64,000 bases of DNA from Lucinisca nassula (Eukaryota > Mollusca > Bivalvia > Lucinida > Lucinidae): the NCBI GenBank assembly GCA_963580285.1, contig OY757023.1, forward strand, positions 93,397,108 through 93,461,107. The letters run 5' to 3'. How positions within the stretch are numbered: the first letter of the stretch is position 1; each line of letters opens with the position of its first letter. The notes beneath the pieces were generated by a model. It did no database searches. It was not told the DNA's origin and saw only the letters and a list, made by a program, of their open reading frames with translations. Shown in pieces: positions 21,442-32,624 of the stretch. The position numbers were made by a program, and so were the translations under genes.

Positions 21442-21794
21442 AAAAAACATTGTGATCGCTCTAGTGCCTACAAAAAACCTGTAAAATGAAGTACAATGAT
21501 AATGTTAAATATTGTTTTTAGCAATTATTAATTAAATATTCAAAATAAACTTGTAAAACATCACATATAAGAGCTTGCAGGTAAACTTTAACCAAATGCG
21601 GACGCCAACGCTGTCGCTGACGCCGAGGCTGGACGCCCGGGGTAGGGCAATAGCTCCCCCTTACTTTCGTAAGGCGAGCTAAAAATAAAACGTAGCTGTT
21701 ATAACTAGTATATCATCTTGTCGCATTTCAAAGGCGATTCTAAAAACATACATGATATAAATACAGTGAAACTTGACTCAGATTTACAAGTCCG

Positions 21795-22060
21795 TGAACT
21801 AAAACACCTCTAAACCCCACTGAAAATAGAGTAAGATAGGGTTTGCAGAGGTATACATTATTTGTACTTGTGTTTGCTCCAAAATATGCGTTATGGGTAT
21901 TCGTTAAAAGCGCCTCTAGTAGGCGGTTTTAACGAGCACCCACGACCTATGTATGAAGTATACATAAGAAAATTATCACAAAGTTTGATCAGAAAATTAA
22001 GCGTTTTTGGAGTTGAGAAAGAAAACACTATGTTACACGGATGTGTTATCGTGATAGACT
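21795..22060. mobile_element. Foldback MITE, CGTTAGAACCGCC family, diverged
   Basis: 'ctctaaaccccactgaaaat' hairpin and a decayed centre 'cgttaaaagcgcctc' / 'gaggcggttttaacgag'-like, with 'gatgtgttatcgtgat' at the right edge. Confidence 0.65.
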
Positions 22061-22088
22061 CAATTACCTCGGCTGTTTCGAACTCGTT

Positions 22089-22165
22089 TTTAACCCTTTT
22101 TTGTACCATATGGAATCTTCCTCCGTACATATAGCAGGAGTCCATTTCAAACTTTAGGGGTGTCA
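22089..22165. mobile_element. Foldback MITE, TTAACCC family, left-end fragment
   Basis: Matches the first ~75 bp of the copy at 22238-22498, including 'agcaggagtccatttcaaa', and then diverges. Confidence 0.65.
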
Positions 22166-22237
22166 GGTTGTGTTTTCATCAAATGACTGAATTTGACACA
22201 CTTTGCATGCGTACCGTCTTGTTTTAACCATCGCTTT

Positions 22238-22498
22238 TTAACCCGTTATGTACCAAATGGAATCTTCCTCCTTATATATAGCAGGAGTCCATTTCAAAAT
22301 TTAGGGGTGTCAGGTTGTGTTTTCTTCAAACCTTATTTGGAAAATGACTGAACTTTTAGCAAACAGTGGAGGCCAAGATCAGACGCCGCGTTCTGCGGCG
22401 TCTGATCTGGGCCTTCAATGTTTGCCAAGGCACTTGATCTGGGCCTTCACTGTTTGCCAAGACACCCCTTTAGGGGTTTCTGGTACAGAATGGGTTAA
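22238..22498. mobile_element. Foldback MITE, TTAACCC family
   Basis: Ends 'ttaacccgttatgtacca' and 'tggtacagaatgggttaa'. The right arm carries a short internal duplication of 'tgatctgggccttcactgtt'. Confidence 0.8.
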
Positions 22499-22799
22499 AT
22501 CCCTGAGAACATTTCCCCAGTAGCACCATATATTAATTAATATATTTTGGATAGTATATTGTGTGCACTGATTTTCATCGCCACATGGATTTTAATGTCT
22601 AAATACAGCAAATCTATAATTCAAATGCGATCTGAAAGACCTCTAGATCTGGACCTATGATAACCCACAAACTACCCTTATTTCGAACAAACTGATATGA
22701 TGCCGAATGTGGCTGAGTCATTGAATTCGACTGTGCGCTTTTTCAAGGATACTTTGTATGTTCTTCTCGACTTTTTGCAGAGTAGGCAAAGGTTTTTTG

Positions 22800-23095
22800 T
22801 TTGTTTGATTTGGGGTTTAACGTCCCCGTCAACACTGTAAAGGTCATTTTGAAGACGTTGCTTCCAATTTTGTGGGACTTTTACCCGACATTGAGCCGGA
22901 CATCTCAAGCCCTGTCGCCCAATGAAACCAATAGGGTTAATTAGCATGGACGGTCCGCCTCGCACCGCGGTTTGTGGACAGGCTTAGATCCTCTAAGCGG
23001 TTTACCAGTACAAGTGTGCGGGCCGGATTCAGCTCTGCGTGGAAGCATCATGCAACCCGTATATTTCTTCAAGCCCCTGTGGGCGGGGTCGTTTA
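22800..23095 (-). mobile_element. SINE-like family 3, reversed
   Basis: Full-length copy from 'gatttggggtttaacgtccc' to 'ttcttcaagcccctgtgggc'. Confidence 0.8.
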
Positions 23096-23249
23096 AGTAG
23101 GCAAAGGTACATATATTATGTACTAATATTGTCGGCGCCTATTGTTTACCTCATCCATCAACTGATCTGATGGTTATTCAATGAAAAGACATGTGTTCCT
23201 TAAACGTGAAAGCTTAATGCACCCTCTTTATCAGTATATTTCACTTTTT

Positions 23250-23270
23250 TTTTTTTTTTTTTTTTAAATC
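23250..23270 (+). repeat. Poly-T tract
   Basis: Run of about 20 T. Confidence 0.9.
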
Positions 23271-23854
23271 TTTGCCAATTTCCAGCCAAATAAAAATGCA
23301 AAATACAACGCAGCCACATCAAGTGTCTTATTGATTACAGAATTTTAAGTAGTATGGAAATGATTGTTCATTTACAAAGTGTCACAATGTTGCTCAACGT
23401 GCAGACGAACTAATGTATTCATCATTGTCATTTCCGTTTGGAAAGGGTTACAGCAACTTTCAAAATCGGGAACGTAGTGTAGACTTCACCGCCTTTTGCA
23501 ATATGGTGGTTACTACAATCTGCTTCCGTGGTTGTTGTGCTGTGTCAGAAATTTTTGTGGGCATATATTTCTATAATTTTATATCCAAAAAGACAGTTAT
23601 AGAATTGTGCTAGAACGATACAAGAGTTTCGCCATGTCACCTTGGCAGAATTGGAACACATTCTAAATCACTTACTGTTCCTAATACACTTTTGAAAAAG
23701 GATGAGTAAAACTGTGCAATAAGACATTTCACTGTTTTTGTTCTAACGTGCAGCGTTTTTAAAATGATATTGCTTTAGAAGGGTAGCAAGTCACTGTGTG
23801 TATCAATTTTCTGGCTTCCACATGCCTCCAGAGTCAAACGGCTGGCGCAGTTAC

Positions 23855-24020
23855 GACAACACGCCCATGCAAATACATTGTAAACTTTACCGCCGAAAAC
23901 CACTAAAAATTTAAGATAAAAAATTGTGTTATTTTTCTTATTTTTGCTCAAAATATATGTAAACCCCAGTGTTAGTATATAAAATTGGGGTTCAAGTGGG
24001 TCAAATGTATATAGGCGTGT
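23855..24020. mobile_element. Foldback MITE, CGTTAGAACCGCC family, centre deleted
   Basis: Both outer regions are present (gacaacacgcccat; accgccgaaa; 'gtatataggcgtgttt') but the central palindrome is missing. Confidence 0.65.
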
Positions 24021-24364
24021 TTCAATGGTGAGTTGTTGTCAACAACATGATGCTTCACAACGGTATGCCAATGTAGAATCTGGCCCCTAAGCAGGTATGT
24101 GCTGTTTCCCAAACACGTATTTGTGAGGCAGATGCAACATAGTTCATTAATATTTTGGCTGTAAATTCCTGTATCAGAATCATTCTCATATCCAAAACCT
24201 GTTCGGTCCATGCTGTCATGCTTCAGAGTGTTTGAATTGCAATACTATAAACTGATAGATTCAGCAATAAACAAAAAGCCTGAAAGAATCTTCTGAGGCT
24301 GGTAGTTTTGACCTGGAGTGTTTTCTGTCTTTTTCACAACAGGGAGAATTTAATGGCACACAGT

Positions 24365-24540
24365 CTATCCGCTGTTGATGTTTCTATTAGGGTCTAGTTA
24401 TTTCATGTTTGTGTTTCTGTCCCTTTGATGTATATTCTGTCTGTTTAATTTGAGGTTTAACGTCCCCGTCAACACTGTAAAGGTTATTTTGGAAACGCTG
24501 TTTCCGATTGTGCCGGTCTTTTACCCGACATTGAGATGAA
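24365..24540. mobile_element. Penelope-like fragment abutting SINE-like fragment
   Basis: 24365-24435 is a forward Penelope-like 3'-UTR piece (ccgctgttgatgtttctatt, tttctgtccctttgatgt). 24445-24540 is a reversed SINE-like family 3 tail (gaggtttaacgtccccgtca). Confidence 0.65.
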
Positions 24541-24646
24541 GTGACATAATTAGAGTTTGGTTCAAATATGGACAGCAAGTTAATGTATTATATGTATTGT
24601 GTACATTAGAATAACGACCAAGAGCTTACAAGTCCTGGAATCATTT
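24541..24646 (+). repeat. Tandem-array unit, left of insertion
   Basis: 'atatggacagcaagttaatg' and 'aataacgaccaagagctta' match the array unit at 28550-28620. The array is split here by the 3.66-kb element that follows. Confidence 0.75.
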
Positions 24647-25064
24647 GTGACCCGTCACGCGAAAAGGGACCTTCTGGGAATTTTTGGCGAAAATGAGTTG
24701 TAAGTGTTTTCAGATATAACGGTATTTGAGAAACAATTTGACACCAAAATGAATAAAATACTCCTAAAGGTGTCAGATTTACAATATTTTAAACATAGGT
24801 ACCCTAAACGCAATCACGTCACAGAATACCAATTCGACGTCATGGGTTACGTCAACAAACTGTTAAAGGTAAAGTCGCAGGTAATAATGCAAGGAAACAT
24901 CTGAAAAGGCATTTCAATACAGTAAAACATTTATTTCCTTAACACTGTTTCATTATTAAGCCTTTCTTTGGGAAATCTGGCATATTGTCGTCGTCCGAAA
25001 CTGTTTAGTTGTAACGAGTGCGAAAGGAAGATCAAAACAGTTTTTACACATTACATGAGCAAGA

Positions 25065-25347
25065 CATTACGAAAACACGCCTATACAAATACATCGAGCA
25101 CTTTATCGCCAAAAAAATGAAAATTTAAGATGAAAAATTACTAGATTTTTCTAATTTCTGCTCTAAAATATAGATTGTGGGTACTCGTTAGAACCGCCTC
25201 ACCGAGGCGGTTCTAACGAGTACCCACAATCTATATTTTAGAGCAGAAATAATAAAAATAAGGTTTACCCCTGCAAACGCCAGTTTTATTATATAAAAGT
25301 GGGGTTAAAGGGGGCCAAAAAAATATAGGTGTGTTTTCGTGATGATC
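25065..25347. mobile_element. Foldback MITE, CGTTAGAACCGCC family, complete copy
   Basis: Ends 'attacgaaaacacgcctata' and 'ataggtgtgttttcgtgat'. The central palindrome extends about 50 bp per arm from 'tctgctctaaaatatagatt' through 'gttagaaccgcctcaccgag'. It is the best copy for defining the family. Confidence 0.9.
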
Positions 25348-25774
25348 ATATGCATGTGTGAACAAACGCGAAGAACAGCCTGCGCATCAGCATAGACTGA
25401 TCAGCGCATATAATGCAAGTTTTTGTGATCGTGGCTCTATGACAGAATTCAGATCATCTTAGGCTACTGACACTGAGCAGACTGTTGTCTTACATATATC
25501 TGGTTGGAAACTGGTACCAAAGACCGATTTCCTCGCGACGAGACTCATGAGATACGAACACACCATTCACCGCTAAGGTTCGAGCCTTGCTCTGGTCAAA
25601 CGAGAGACACCATGTTCTGCAACGGAAGGTCTTTTTTCTCGTTCGCCCACATCTGATTTACGATCGGCTTGAAATAAGTGAAAATATATTGAAAGGGTCG
25701 TTAAACAAACTAACAAACAATAAATAAATAACACATAATGAAATAAGAAAAGAAAGAAAAAAATGGGGTTTTCA

Positions 25775-25870
25775 GGTTGTATAGTATTTTTCAGTTTTCG
25801 TACATATGTTCTGGATACTCATTAGAAAACGCCCCAATGAGGCGGTTCAAACAGCACACTTGACCCTACA
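25775..25870. mobile_element. Foldback MITE fragment, CGTTAGAACCGCC family
   Basis: 'ggggttttcaggttgtatag' and 'cgccccaatgaggcggttc' remain. Confidence 0.55.
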
Positions 25871-26284
25871 CATTCTCATTGCCTTTTTGAGATTTGAAAG
25901 CATTCACTTTCATACTGTGCGCACATGATTAATTTGTCTTTTATGCACAATACTTCAGGTTGTGCAACGAATTTTAATGGCAAACCTCTTAAAAACAAAA
26001 CCCATATTCTCGTCGTAGTGTGTTTTGTTGAATCGAGTTGTTAAATGCTTTGAAATGGGTAACATGGGAAAAAATTCTTCAACTTCTCAAAAGAGAGAGA
26101 GAAAAAAAAAAGAAAGAAAAATGAAAAATAAATTTAAATACATAAATGGAAGGTTACATTTCAAACTGTTAACTATTAAAAATCCCTTCTGAAAAAGGTT
26201 ACATACAATGCAGCATGCAATGATACATGTACATACTGTAATGCTTTATTCTGATCACAACTAGAGCTCATAGATTGTTTATTT

Positions 26285-26480
26285 GTGATTCATATAATGT
26301 AGTTTGGCCGATCAGAAGGACGGCGCACTTTGGTGTATTCATCCCTGCAAACGATGCCAGTGGAGCATGTTCGGACACTGCAATTTTATTACCACTGACA
26401 CGAATCGTACCGGAGGCCTCGCACATCAGAGGCAAGTGTGCTAACCACTGATCTGCCTCGCTCTGGAGAAACTGGTACCG
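26285..26480 (-). mobile_element. tRNA-derived SINE, family 4, diverged copy
   Basis: Reversed tRNA-like head 'gaggcaagtgtgctaaccac' with a preceding body 'cattcatccctgcaaacgat'-like. Better copies lie at 63200-63400 and 63690-63860. Confidence 0.65.
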
Positions 26481-26654
26481 TCTAACGTAAACCACACCGG
26501 CAGGTTCCGATGCCGTCAAATTATAAATTTTCATGAATACTTCTCCAAAACCTTCCATTTTTTCAACTGTCACAAAAGAGTTTCCCGAGCTGGCATCACT
26601 ATAAAATTACTCCTGCTAACTAACGAATAGAACTATCAAATATAGCGATGCACC

Positions 26655-26935
26655 GATTGGGACCTCGCCCCCGCACATCGGGGCTTAGAAAAATAGACTG
26701 GGCTGCATGATACTTCCATGCAGAGCTGAAACTGACCGCACATGATTACTGGTACACCACTTAGAAGGACTAAGCCTGCCCAGGCAAAGTGGTGTGAGTC
26801 AGACCGTCCAATGCATATAAGCATTTTGGTTTCATTGAGCGGCAGGGCTTGAGATGTCATTTCATCTCCGTCTCCAAAATGACCTATATAGTGTTGACGG
26901 GGATGTTAAATCTCAATTCAAACAGACGTACAAAA
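26655..26935 (+). mobile_element. SINE-like family 3
   Basis: Head 'cccgcacatcggggcttaga', body with 'gcctgcccaggcaaagtggt', tail 'ttgacggggatgttaaatct'. It lacks the internal ~25 bp with 'gggtaaaagtcccac'. Confidence 0.75.
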
Positions 26936-27021
26936 CCAATTTGGACCTCATCTCCAGATTTTTGGTCTTTAAACCGATGTCCCGTCGCCGTATGACCTTA
27001 GATGCTGGTGTGACGTAACCC

Positions 27022-27055
27022 CACCCCCCCACCCCCCCCACACACACACACACCA
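27022..27055 (+). repeat. C-rich / (CA)n low-complexity tract
   Basis: C-runs followed by cacaca repeats. Confidence 0.9.
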
Positions 27056-27124
27056 ATCTTTGGTATAGCAATCATAACCGACAACTCAGTGTCTACACAT
27101 TTTTGTTCTCTTACAATGGTACTG

Positions 27125-27425
27125 GACAACAGTTATGACCCCCGCCCATTGGGGCTTTAAGAAACACATGGGCTGCATGGTGCTTCCACGCAGAGCTGAA
27201 TCCAACCTCACACGAGTAATGGAATCCCTCTCAGAGGATCTAAGCCTGCCCAGGCAAATCGGTGCGAGTTGGACCCTCCATGCTCATAAACCCTATTTGT
27301 TTCATTGGGCGACAGGGCTTGAGTTGTCATTTCATCTCAATGTCGAGTAAAAGTCCCACAAAATCTCCAAAATGACCTATATAGTGTTGACAGGGACGTT
27401 AAACATCAAATCAAACAAACAAACT
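27125..27425 (+). mobile_element. SINE-like family 3, full length
   Basis: Head 'cccgcccattggggctttaa', tail 'tgacagggacgttaaacatc' and aaatcaaacaaacaaac. Confidence 0.8.
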
Positions 27426-28309
27426 GCTTGAAACTTTTATAACAGCATTGTTTTTTTTCCCCGTCAGGTGTCACAGTGGAGATTCAGATCATTGTATTGA
27501 AACTGAATTTTCAGAATTGTTTACTTTGATTACTCAGTCTCGTTCGCCGGTAAGCTCAGCCTCATCAAGTTCGTTTTTTAACTTGGCTGAATAATTGTTG
27601 GGAGAAAATATCAAACAGATGGCATTATGAGGGAGTTTTAAAATATATTGGAGAGGAGTTTTGAAATATATATAGTTCCGACTTGCTTGGGCGGAGACAG
27701 ACGCATACTAACAGACAAAGAACCGATCGCCTAGTGCTAGTTTCTGTGGCTTGTACTAACAGTTTACTATAAATCCTATAATAATAATACATGTATATTG
27801 ATTAACTTATGACGTTGCAGTTAGACGTCACCAACACCAACTGTCTGTGAACCGGATGACCTTATCGCATTATAACTTAACCACCGGTTGATATCGAAGA
27901 GAATCGTGCCGAGTGGGCCTGGCATTTGGCCTTACACAGGTGAAAAAAAGGTTGCCCGGACCAGACATATTAACTGTAAACGCTGTTAAATTCAGTCCAT
28001 CCACCGTCTGCGTAAGTTCAGAAAATATTTTTCAGGTAACAGCTGTCACATTTGCGGAGGTAAAACTACGGCGTTTACCGTTTATTTACAAGGGACGAAA
28101 CTCGAATAGGAACAGTGAAAAATCAGAACAGTTTAAAGGGCCTGAAAAAAGCTCATGTCGCCAGGAATGTAAGATGAATTATGAGTCCAATTAAAACACA
28201 GCGAGATCAAATTGCCAGCAAATGACGTTAACGTGAACATTATTTTCGAACGTCATTTACGTTAAATGACGTAACTTCCCAGAAGGTCCCTTTTCGCGTG
28301 ACGGGTCAC

Positions 28310-28890
28310 ATTTATGAAAAATGTTTCCCAGATTTCCACTTTGCCACACTTTTCTCAATAACTGTTAGGGTTGAGTTATAAAGATGAAATTTCGTACACA
28401 CATGAGCAGTAGATTTTTGTATCGACTTGTCCTTCCGTCATCCATTCTTTCCGTCCACCTTTTCCTCCATCCATCTGTCTTTCCATTCCGCCTCATCAGA
28501 TCTTTTCTCAACAATTATTAAGGTTACAAAATTAAAATTTGGTACACATATGGACAGTAGATTAATGTATTGCGTATATGAGAATAACGGCCAAGAGCCT
28601 ATAACACCTGGAGTCATTAATGAAAAAATGTTTCCCAGATTACCTTCTTGCCACACATTTCTCAATAACAGTTAGGGTTGAGTTATAAAGTTGAAATTTG
28701 GTACACACATGAGGAGTAGATTTTTGTATCGTATCGGGTTCAGGGCCATGGGCCCATAACTCCCTTTATTACATCCCACGTTGCGTTTTACAAATTACCA
28801 TTAATGAAAAGATTTTACTGCAGAGTTGAAACTTGGTTCACATATAGACAATGGGCCTATGTATCGTATATTCCAAAAACCGGGCCAAGG
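28310..28890 (+). repeat. Tandem array, right of insertion
   Basis: Repeating phrases 'aatgtttcccagatt', 'ctcaataacNgttagggttg', 'gagttataaagNtgaaattt', 'gtacacacatgagNagtaga' and 'gggcccataactccctt' recur about every 100-190 bp. A further diverged unit lies at 29090-29200. Confidence 0.75.
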
Positions 28891-28899
28891 ACTTAATCC

Positions 28900-29045
28900 A
28901 TAATTCATTTTGGCTTTCCGCTATTGGTAATTCCATTAGGGTATAGTTTTTTCATGTTTTTGTTTCTTCCCTTTGGTATCTCTGATTGGAGCAGTGGGTT
29001 AATTGAATCGATTCCTGATCATTGTCTTCACTTCTATTTTATATT
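28900..29045 (+). mobile_element. Penelope-like 3'-UTR terminal fragment
   Basis: 'tttggctttccgctattggt' to 'cacttctattttata', matching the 3' end of the other copies. Confidence 0.75.
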
Positions 29046-29399
29046 GCTTTGAGTAACATCCCTTTTTGCCAATAATGACATATTTTCGTCACTTTTTTCC
29101 CAACAACTATTGGGGTTACAAAGTTGAAATTGGTCGCACACTTGTGCAGTGTGTTGGTGTATCGCGTATACCGTATTCAGTGTCATTTCCCAGGGACTAT
29201 GTAAGTTGTTAAAGTGAAACTTGTTACCAACATCAGGGCAACGGGAATATCAGTTCTGAATTATATCCTTTGATAGTGTTGCTATAGTCTAATCTTCTGA
29301 CAGCTCAAGTTGACTTTGCTGACCAGTCCGCTGACTATGAATTCCATCGACAAGAATGTGTCTTAAAACTGTCTTCTTTAAAGCTCTTTATTTGATGCA

Positions 29400-30060
29400 C
29401 TGCAAATAGAAGTGAAGGCAATGATCATGAGTCGATTCAGCTACCCAACACCTCCCATCTGAAACACAAACATGAAACAACTAAACCGTAATGATAACAT
29501 CACAAACTGAAAGCCGAAAGGGCAGTTACTTTCCCACAAAATGGCCGAACAGCTATCCAAACTAAAAAAGGTATAAGCATTACAGACATGAAAATGCAAA
29601 CTATATCAAAAATAAACCACGACAGAAGACCCGCCTTGGACCGGACATTAAAATAATAGAAATGAAAAATAGAAGAGAAGGCAATGATCAGGAATCGATT
29701 CAATTAAGCCACAGAGACATCAAAACATGAAACAACTAGACCTTAAGGGATACATCAATAGCGGAAAGCCCAAAGGACAGTTACTTTCCCAAAATATGAT
29801 CAATTGACTATCCGAAACAAAATGATATAAGCGATACACACACTCAAAGACAACCCATAACAAAAATAAACCGCGACAGAAGAACCGCCGTGGAACGGTC
29901 AGTGACACGAATTCCACTGGGCAGCGTAAATCGATTGTACCTGCCTTACTTCTGTCGCGATTTAGACAAAAAATTGTTCACCCCCTAACTCATCAGTGCA
30001 ACATCTCCGTGAACACAAAAATCAAACAACCACAGAGATGAAACAACGATGAGGACTCGA
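29400..30060 (-). mobile_element. Two tandem reversed Penelope-like 3'-UTR fragments
   Basis: First copy 29405-29645, second 29665-30060. Both start at the element's 3' terminus (aaatagaagtgaaggcaatg and 'aaaatagaagagaaggcaat'). The second continues to the reversed 'tgaggactcgaca' landmark. Confidence 0.75.
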
Positions 30061-30069
30061 CATTGAAGC

Positions 30070-30735
30070 CTTTAAAGTTCAGCAACTATGGTTATTCCAA
30101 TGAAAACATGTCAGTCATTTTTTCAGGCTGAAAAAACAAAATCGGGTTTCTTGGCCGCTGAAACAGAGCGACTCATGACGAAGCCCTTAATGACATTTGT
30201 TTTGGCTAACCTAACCACACAGCAGGATGTCATCACCAAGGTCGACTTCACACTGCCATCCCATCAATATCCTGACGCCCTTTTAGCAGTGTGAACTGAG
30301 GCATGACTTTACCTAGGAGACATTGGTGATGAACAATAATCAGGAGTGAAGCCAAACATTTTCAAGTACCTGTTTCCGTATTTTATATTCAGTGTAATGT
30401 TACAGTAACAATAATGTACATCTACGTACTAAATCTGAAAGCAGACACTACGGAATATGTCACTTTCTATTTTCAGGATCATCAGGGCTTTCTTTGTGGC
30501 TGTGGTGAAGCAGATAATCAAAAGGATCCTGTGGAATCTCATTTAGGAGAAGAGGGACCAGATCATTACAGATTCATGTCCTTTCTCTATTATATCCACC
30601 AAATTAAGTCAGGGGCTTCAGGACCACAGTTCGTGTAAGGCAATGATGTTTTGCATCATGAACACTTTTCACCAGAAATATATTGATGCTATCAGATGGG
30701 AATATAGCATGCAATTGTGTAATTGTGGTATGGTC
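30070..30735. other. No gene recognised
   Basis: Two short frames (30088-30294 and 30414-30638) show no recognisable domain. No repeat family was found. Confidence 0.4.
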
Positions 30736-30739
30736 ACTA

Positions 30740-30990
30740 CAGCTAGTGGTAAAGGAATATGCGGCGGCCGTACAAAGTCTCCCGTTCCTTCATCATAGTG
30801 TAGATTATATTTTCTTGTCCTTTGGGATCACCGAATCCATTGTGGAATTTTGAAAAAATATGAGGGCCACTGATGAGGCCTAATTTGCAGAAACTTGCTA
30901 GTCTGGCCTAGAAAACATGTATACTCCATACTTTTCAGTTCTGTGGTGCATTCCTTGCTTCCAAAGGATAGCCTTTCCATAGAACACATT
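30740..30990 (+). repeat. Dispersed repeat Y
   Basis: 'gcggcggccgtacaaagtct', 'gaggcctaatttgcagaaac' and 'cattccttgcttccaaagga' match 8540-8790. Confidence 0.65.
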
Positions 30991-31484
30991 TGATATGCGG
31001 AATGTCTTTTCCGTTTGAGCAATAATTATACGGGCTTGAACCTTAACTAGATGGCGATGGATTTATGCAGTCAGATGGACGCCTTACGTATGTAAAGTTC
31101 TTGTTTTATGATGCACGGCCTCCTGTTATATTACCACAATGAATCTGGGTTACAAGGCATGCTATAAAAAGAAATCCACGAGAAAAAGATAAAATTTCGT
31201 CTTTCTCGGCTGACAACGACAAAAATTGATCATATGTGAGAAATGCTAATGTTTGTGTGTTCTAAGATGGCTAATGAGACCAATTCTATTTCTGAGCTGT
31301 CTGTTGCAGATAGAGCAACAGAGGTTAGATGAAGAGAGCTCTGCGTTGCCGTCGCTCTGGCTTTGCGCTGTACACGTTCATGTTCGTTTCGCTTGTTCGT
31401 TTTGCATCATATTCACTAGCACACCTTCTGAGGATGCCGCACCACTTTGCTCGGTTCTGGGAATCCTGGCAGATTTTTCCGCCA

Positions 31485-31662
31485 TGTTTCAAAGGGAGAC
31501 AACATTTGGGGCTTCCTGAAGCCCTGTCCCACCGGAAAGGGAGCAAATCAGGAGCAAATTCTTTTCTTTGAGAGTTGACCCCTATTGACATGAGTGACAA
31601 AACTTCTTTTGCAGGAGTTGCCTCCACTGAAGGTGTATCCATTCCCCATAAGTTACTTTGAA
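31485..31662 (+). repeat. Foldback repeat X, copy 3
   Basis: 'tttcaaagggagacaacatt', 'gttgacccctattgacatga' and 'ggagttgcctccactgaagg' match 10515-10720; the central palindrome is partly deleted. Confidence 0.65.
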
Positions 31663-31984
31663 ACAGTGTAACCGGAAAGCCGGAAAGCCGTGAAACAAGC
31701 TATTCCTCCCATAAGATATAAGAACTATTGTTATAGCATAAGTATTTGTACCGTAATATTTTGTCGTGATAAAGAATTCTAATGCCCTTCCGCATGTAAC
31801 GCGACGTCTGATTGGATAACGTCAAAATTTGCGACAGTATATTCTGCGATATACTGTCGGAAACCCGACGTCATCGCTTAACGTCGCTTTTCATCGACTG
31901 GCATTTGGTTTTATGCAGCTCACAGCGTTAGCCGTTTGTACAAAATAGTTCATATTTTAACAAAACAACCGTATAAGTGCATTA

Positions 31985-32157
31985 GAATGGGATAACTGTA
32001 TTGCAAAATTGTGATTTGGGGCGGAAAATCGTCGGTTTTAAGCTCGCAAATTACATTTAACTGCTCCGCTGACGCGTTGCCGTAAAACGAAAATTTCTGA
32101 CCGTAAAACCTCCGATTAACACCTCAAATCACAATTTTGAATACAGTTATCCCCTAA
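31985..32157. repeat. Foldback with ~33-bp arms
   Basis: 'gggataactgtattgcaaaa' plus 'ttgtgatttggggcgg' at 31990-32025 pairs with the sequence at 32122-32154 ('cctcaaatcacaattttgaa' plus 'tacagttatccc'). The ~95-bp loop contains no frame. Confidence 0.75.
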
Positions 32158-32159
32158 TT

Positions 32160-32600
32160 TGCCGCCTACGAGAATTCCAATAACGGTACTTAGACGAAAT
32201 ATCAGCACAACTCAAGAAATGTACTGCATTACTTGCTTCGGACTTTAATCTATACTTACATAAGTCCTAGATGTGAATAGTTGTGCTCATGCATTCCATA
32301 TTTTATCTTATGCCACCATGCAAGGCCAGATTTTATTTTTATCTGACTCAAAAATCTAGGGACTTATCATATTTGCAAAGGAACGTGCCAGATTTCTGCC
32401 AGGCAACAGACATCAAAGTAATTCACAAATTTGTTCTAAGTCACTTAATGGCACAGCACTATCATTAATGCTTAGCAGGGGCTATCAAAACAAGCCACTG
32501 ACCTCAGGTGATTTATTGCCAGTCTAAGACTAAACAGATATTAAGGGGCATAAAATTGTATAAGCTCTTGCATCCAGTACCTGGTATTCATTGGTTTCTC
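32160..32600. other. No gene recognised
   Basis: AT-rich sequence leading into the Penelope-like copy. Confidence 0.4.
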
Positions 32601-32624
32601 CTTGGTCAAACGCTCATCAGGTTT

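Larger units (their letters stand above)
18028..21681 (+). mobile_element. Composite tandem-array element with tagctcgcctt ends
   Basis: Starts with tagctcgcctt (18028) and ends with its reverse complement aaggcgagcta (21681). The right end is itself a hairpin: tagctcccccttac-tttc-gtaaggcgagcta. The interior is a 146-bp tandem array (18300-19600) followed by a second, nested array element (19801-21441). No coding frame. The layout resembles the non-autonomous, tandem-repeat-bearing elements known from bivalves (pearl-type, Helitron-related), but that placement is inference. Confidence 0.6.
24647..28309. mobile_element. 3.66-kb element with 34-bp TIRs and ATTT target duplication
   Basis: The left end gtgacccgtcacgcgaaaag and the next 14 bases are repeated exactly, reverse-complemented, at the right end (28276-28309). 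Both sides are flanked by ATTT (24643-24646 and 28310-28313). The outer flanks are the two halves of one tandem-repeat unit: 'ctggaatcatt' on the left, 'tatgaaaaaatgtttccc'-like on the right, contiguous at 28604-28640. Inside are a complete foldback MITE, two SINE families and two short unrecognised frames (24704-24904 and 27913-28194). I see no transposase domain, so it is probably non-autonomous or decayed. A subterminal palindrome of 'aatgacgt' motifs lies at 28225-28275. Confidence 0.85.

Noticed and set aside
24704..24904. 66-codon frame near the left TIR of the 3.66-kb element as a transposase start
   Set aside because: No DDE or DNA-binding motif is visible and the frame closes quickly; left as unassigned sequence inside the element.
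31253..31642. Overlapping frames on both strands suggesting a gene
   Set aside because: They overlap repeat X and each other, and show no domain.
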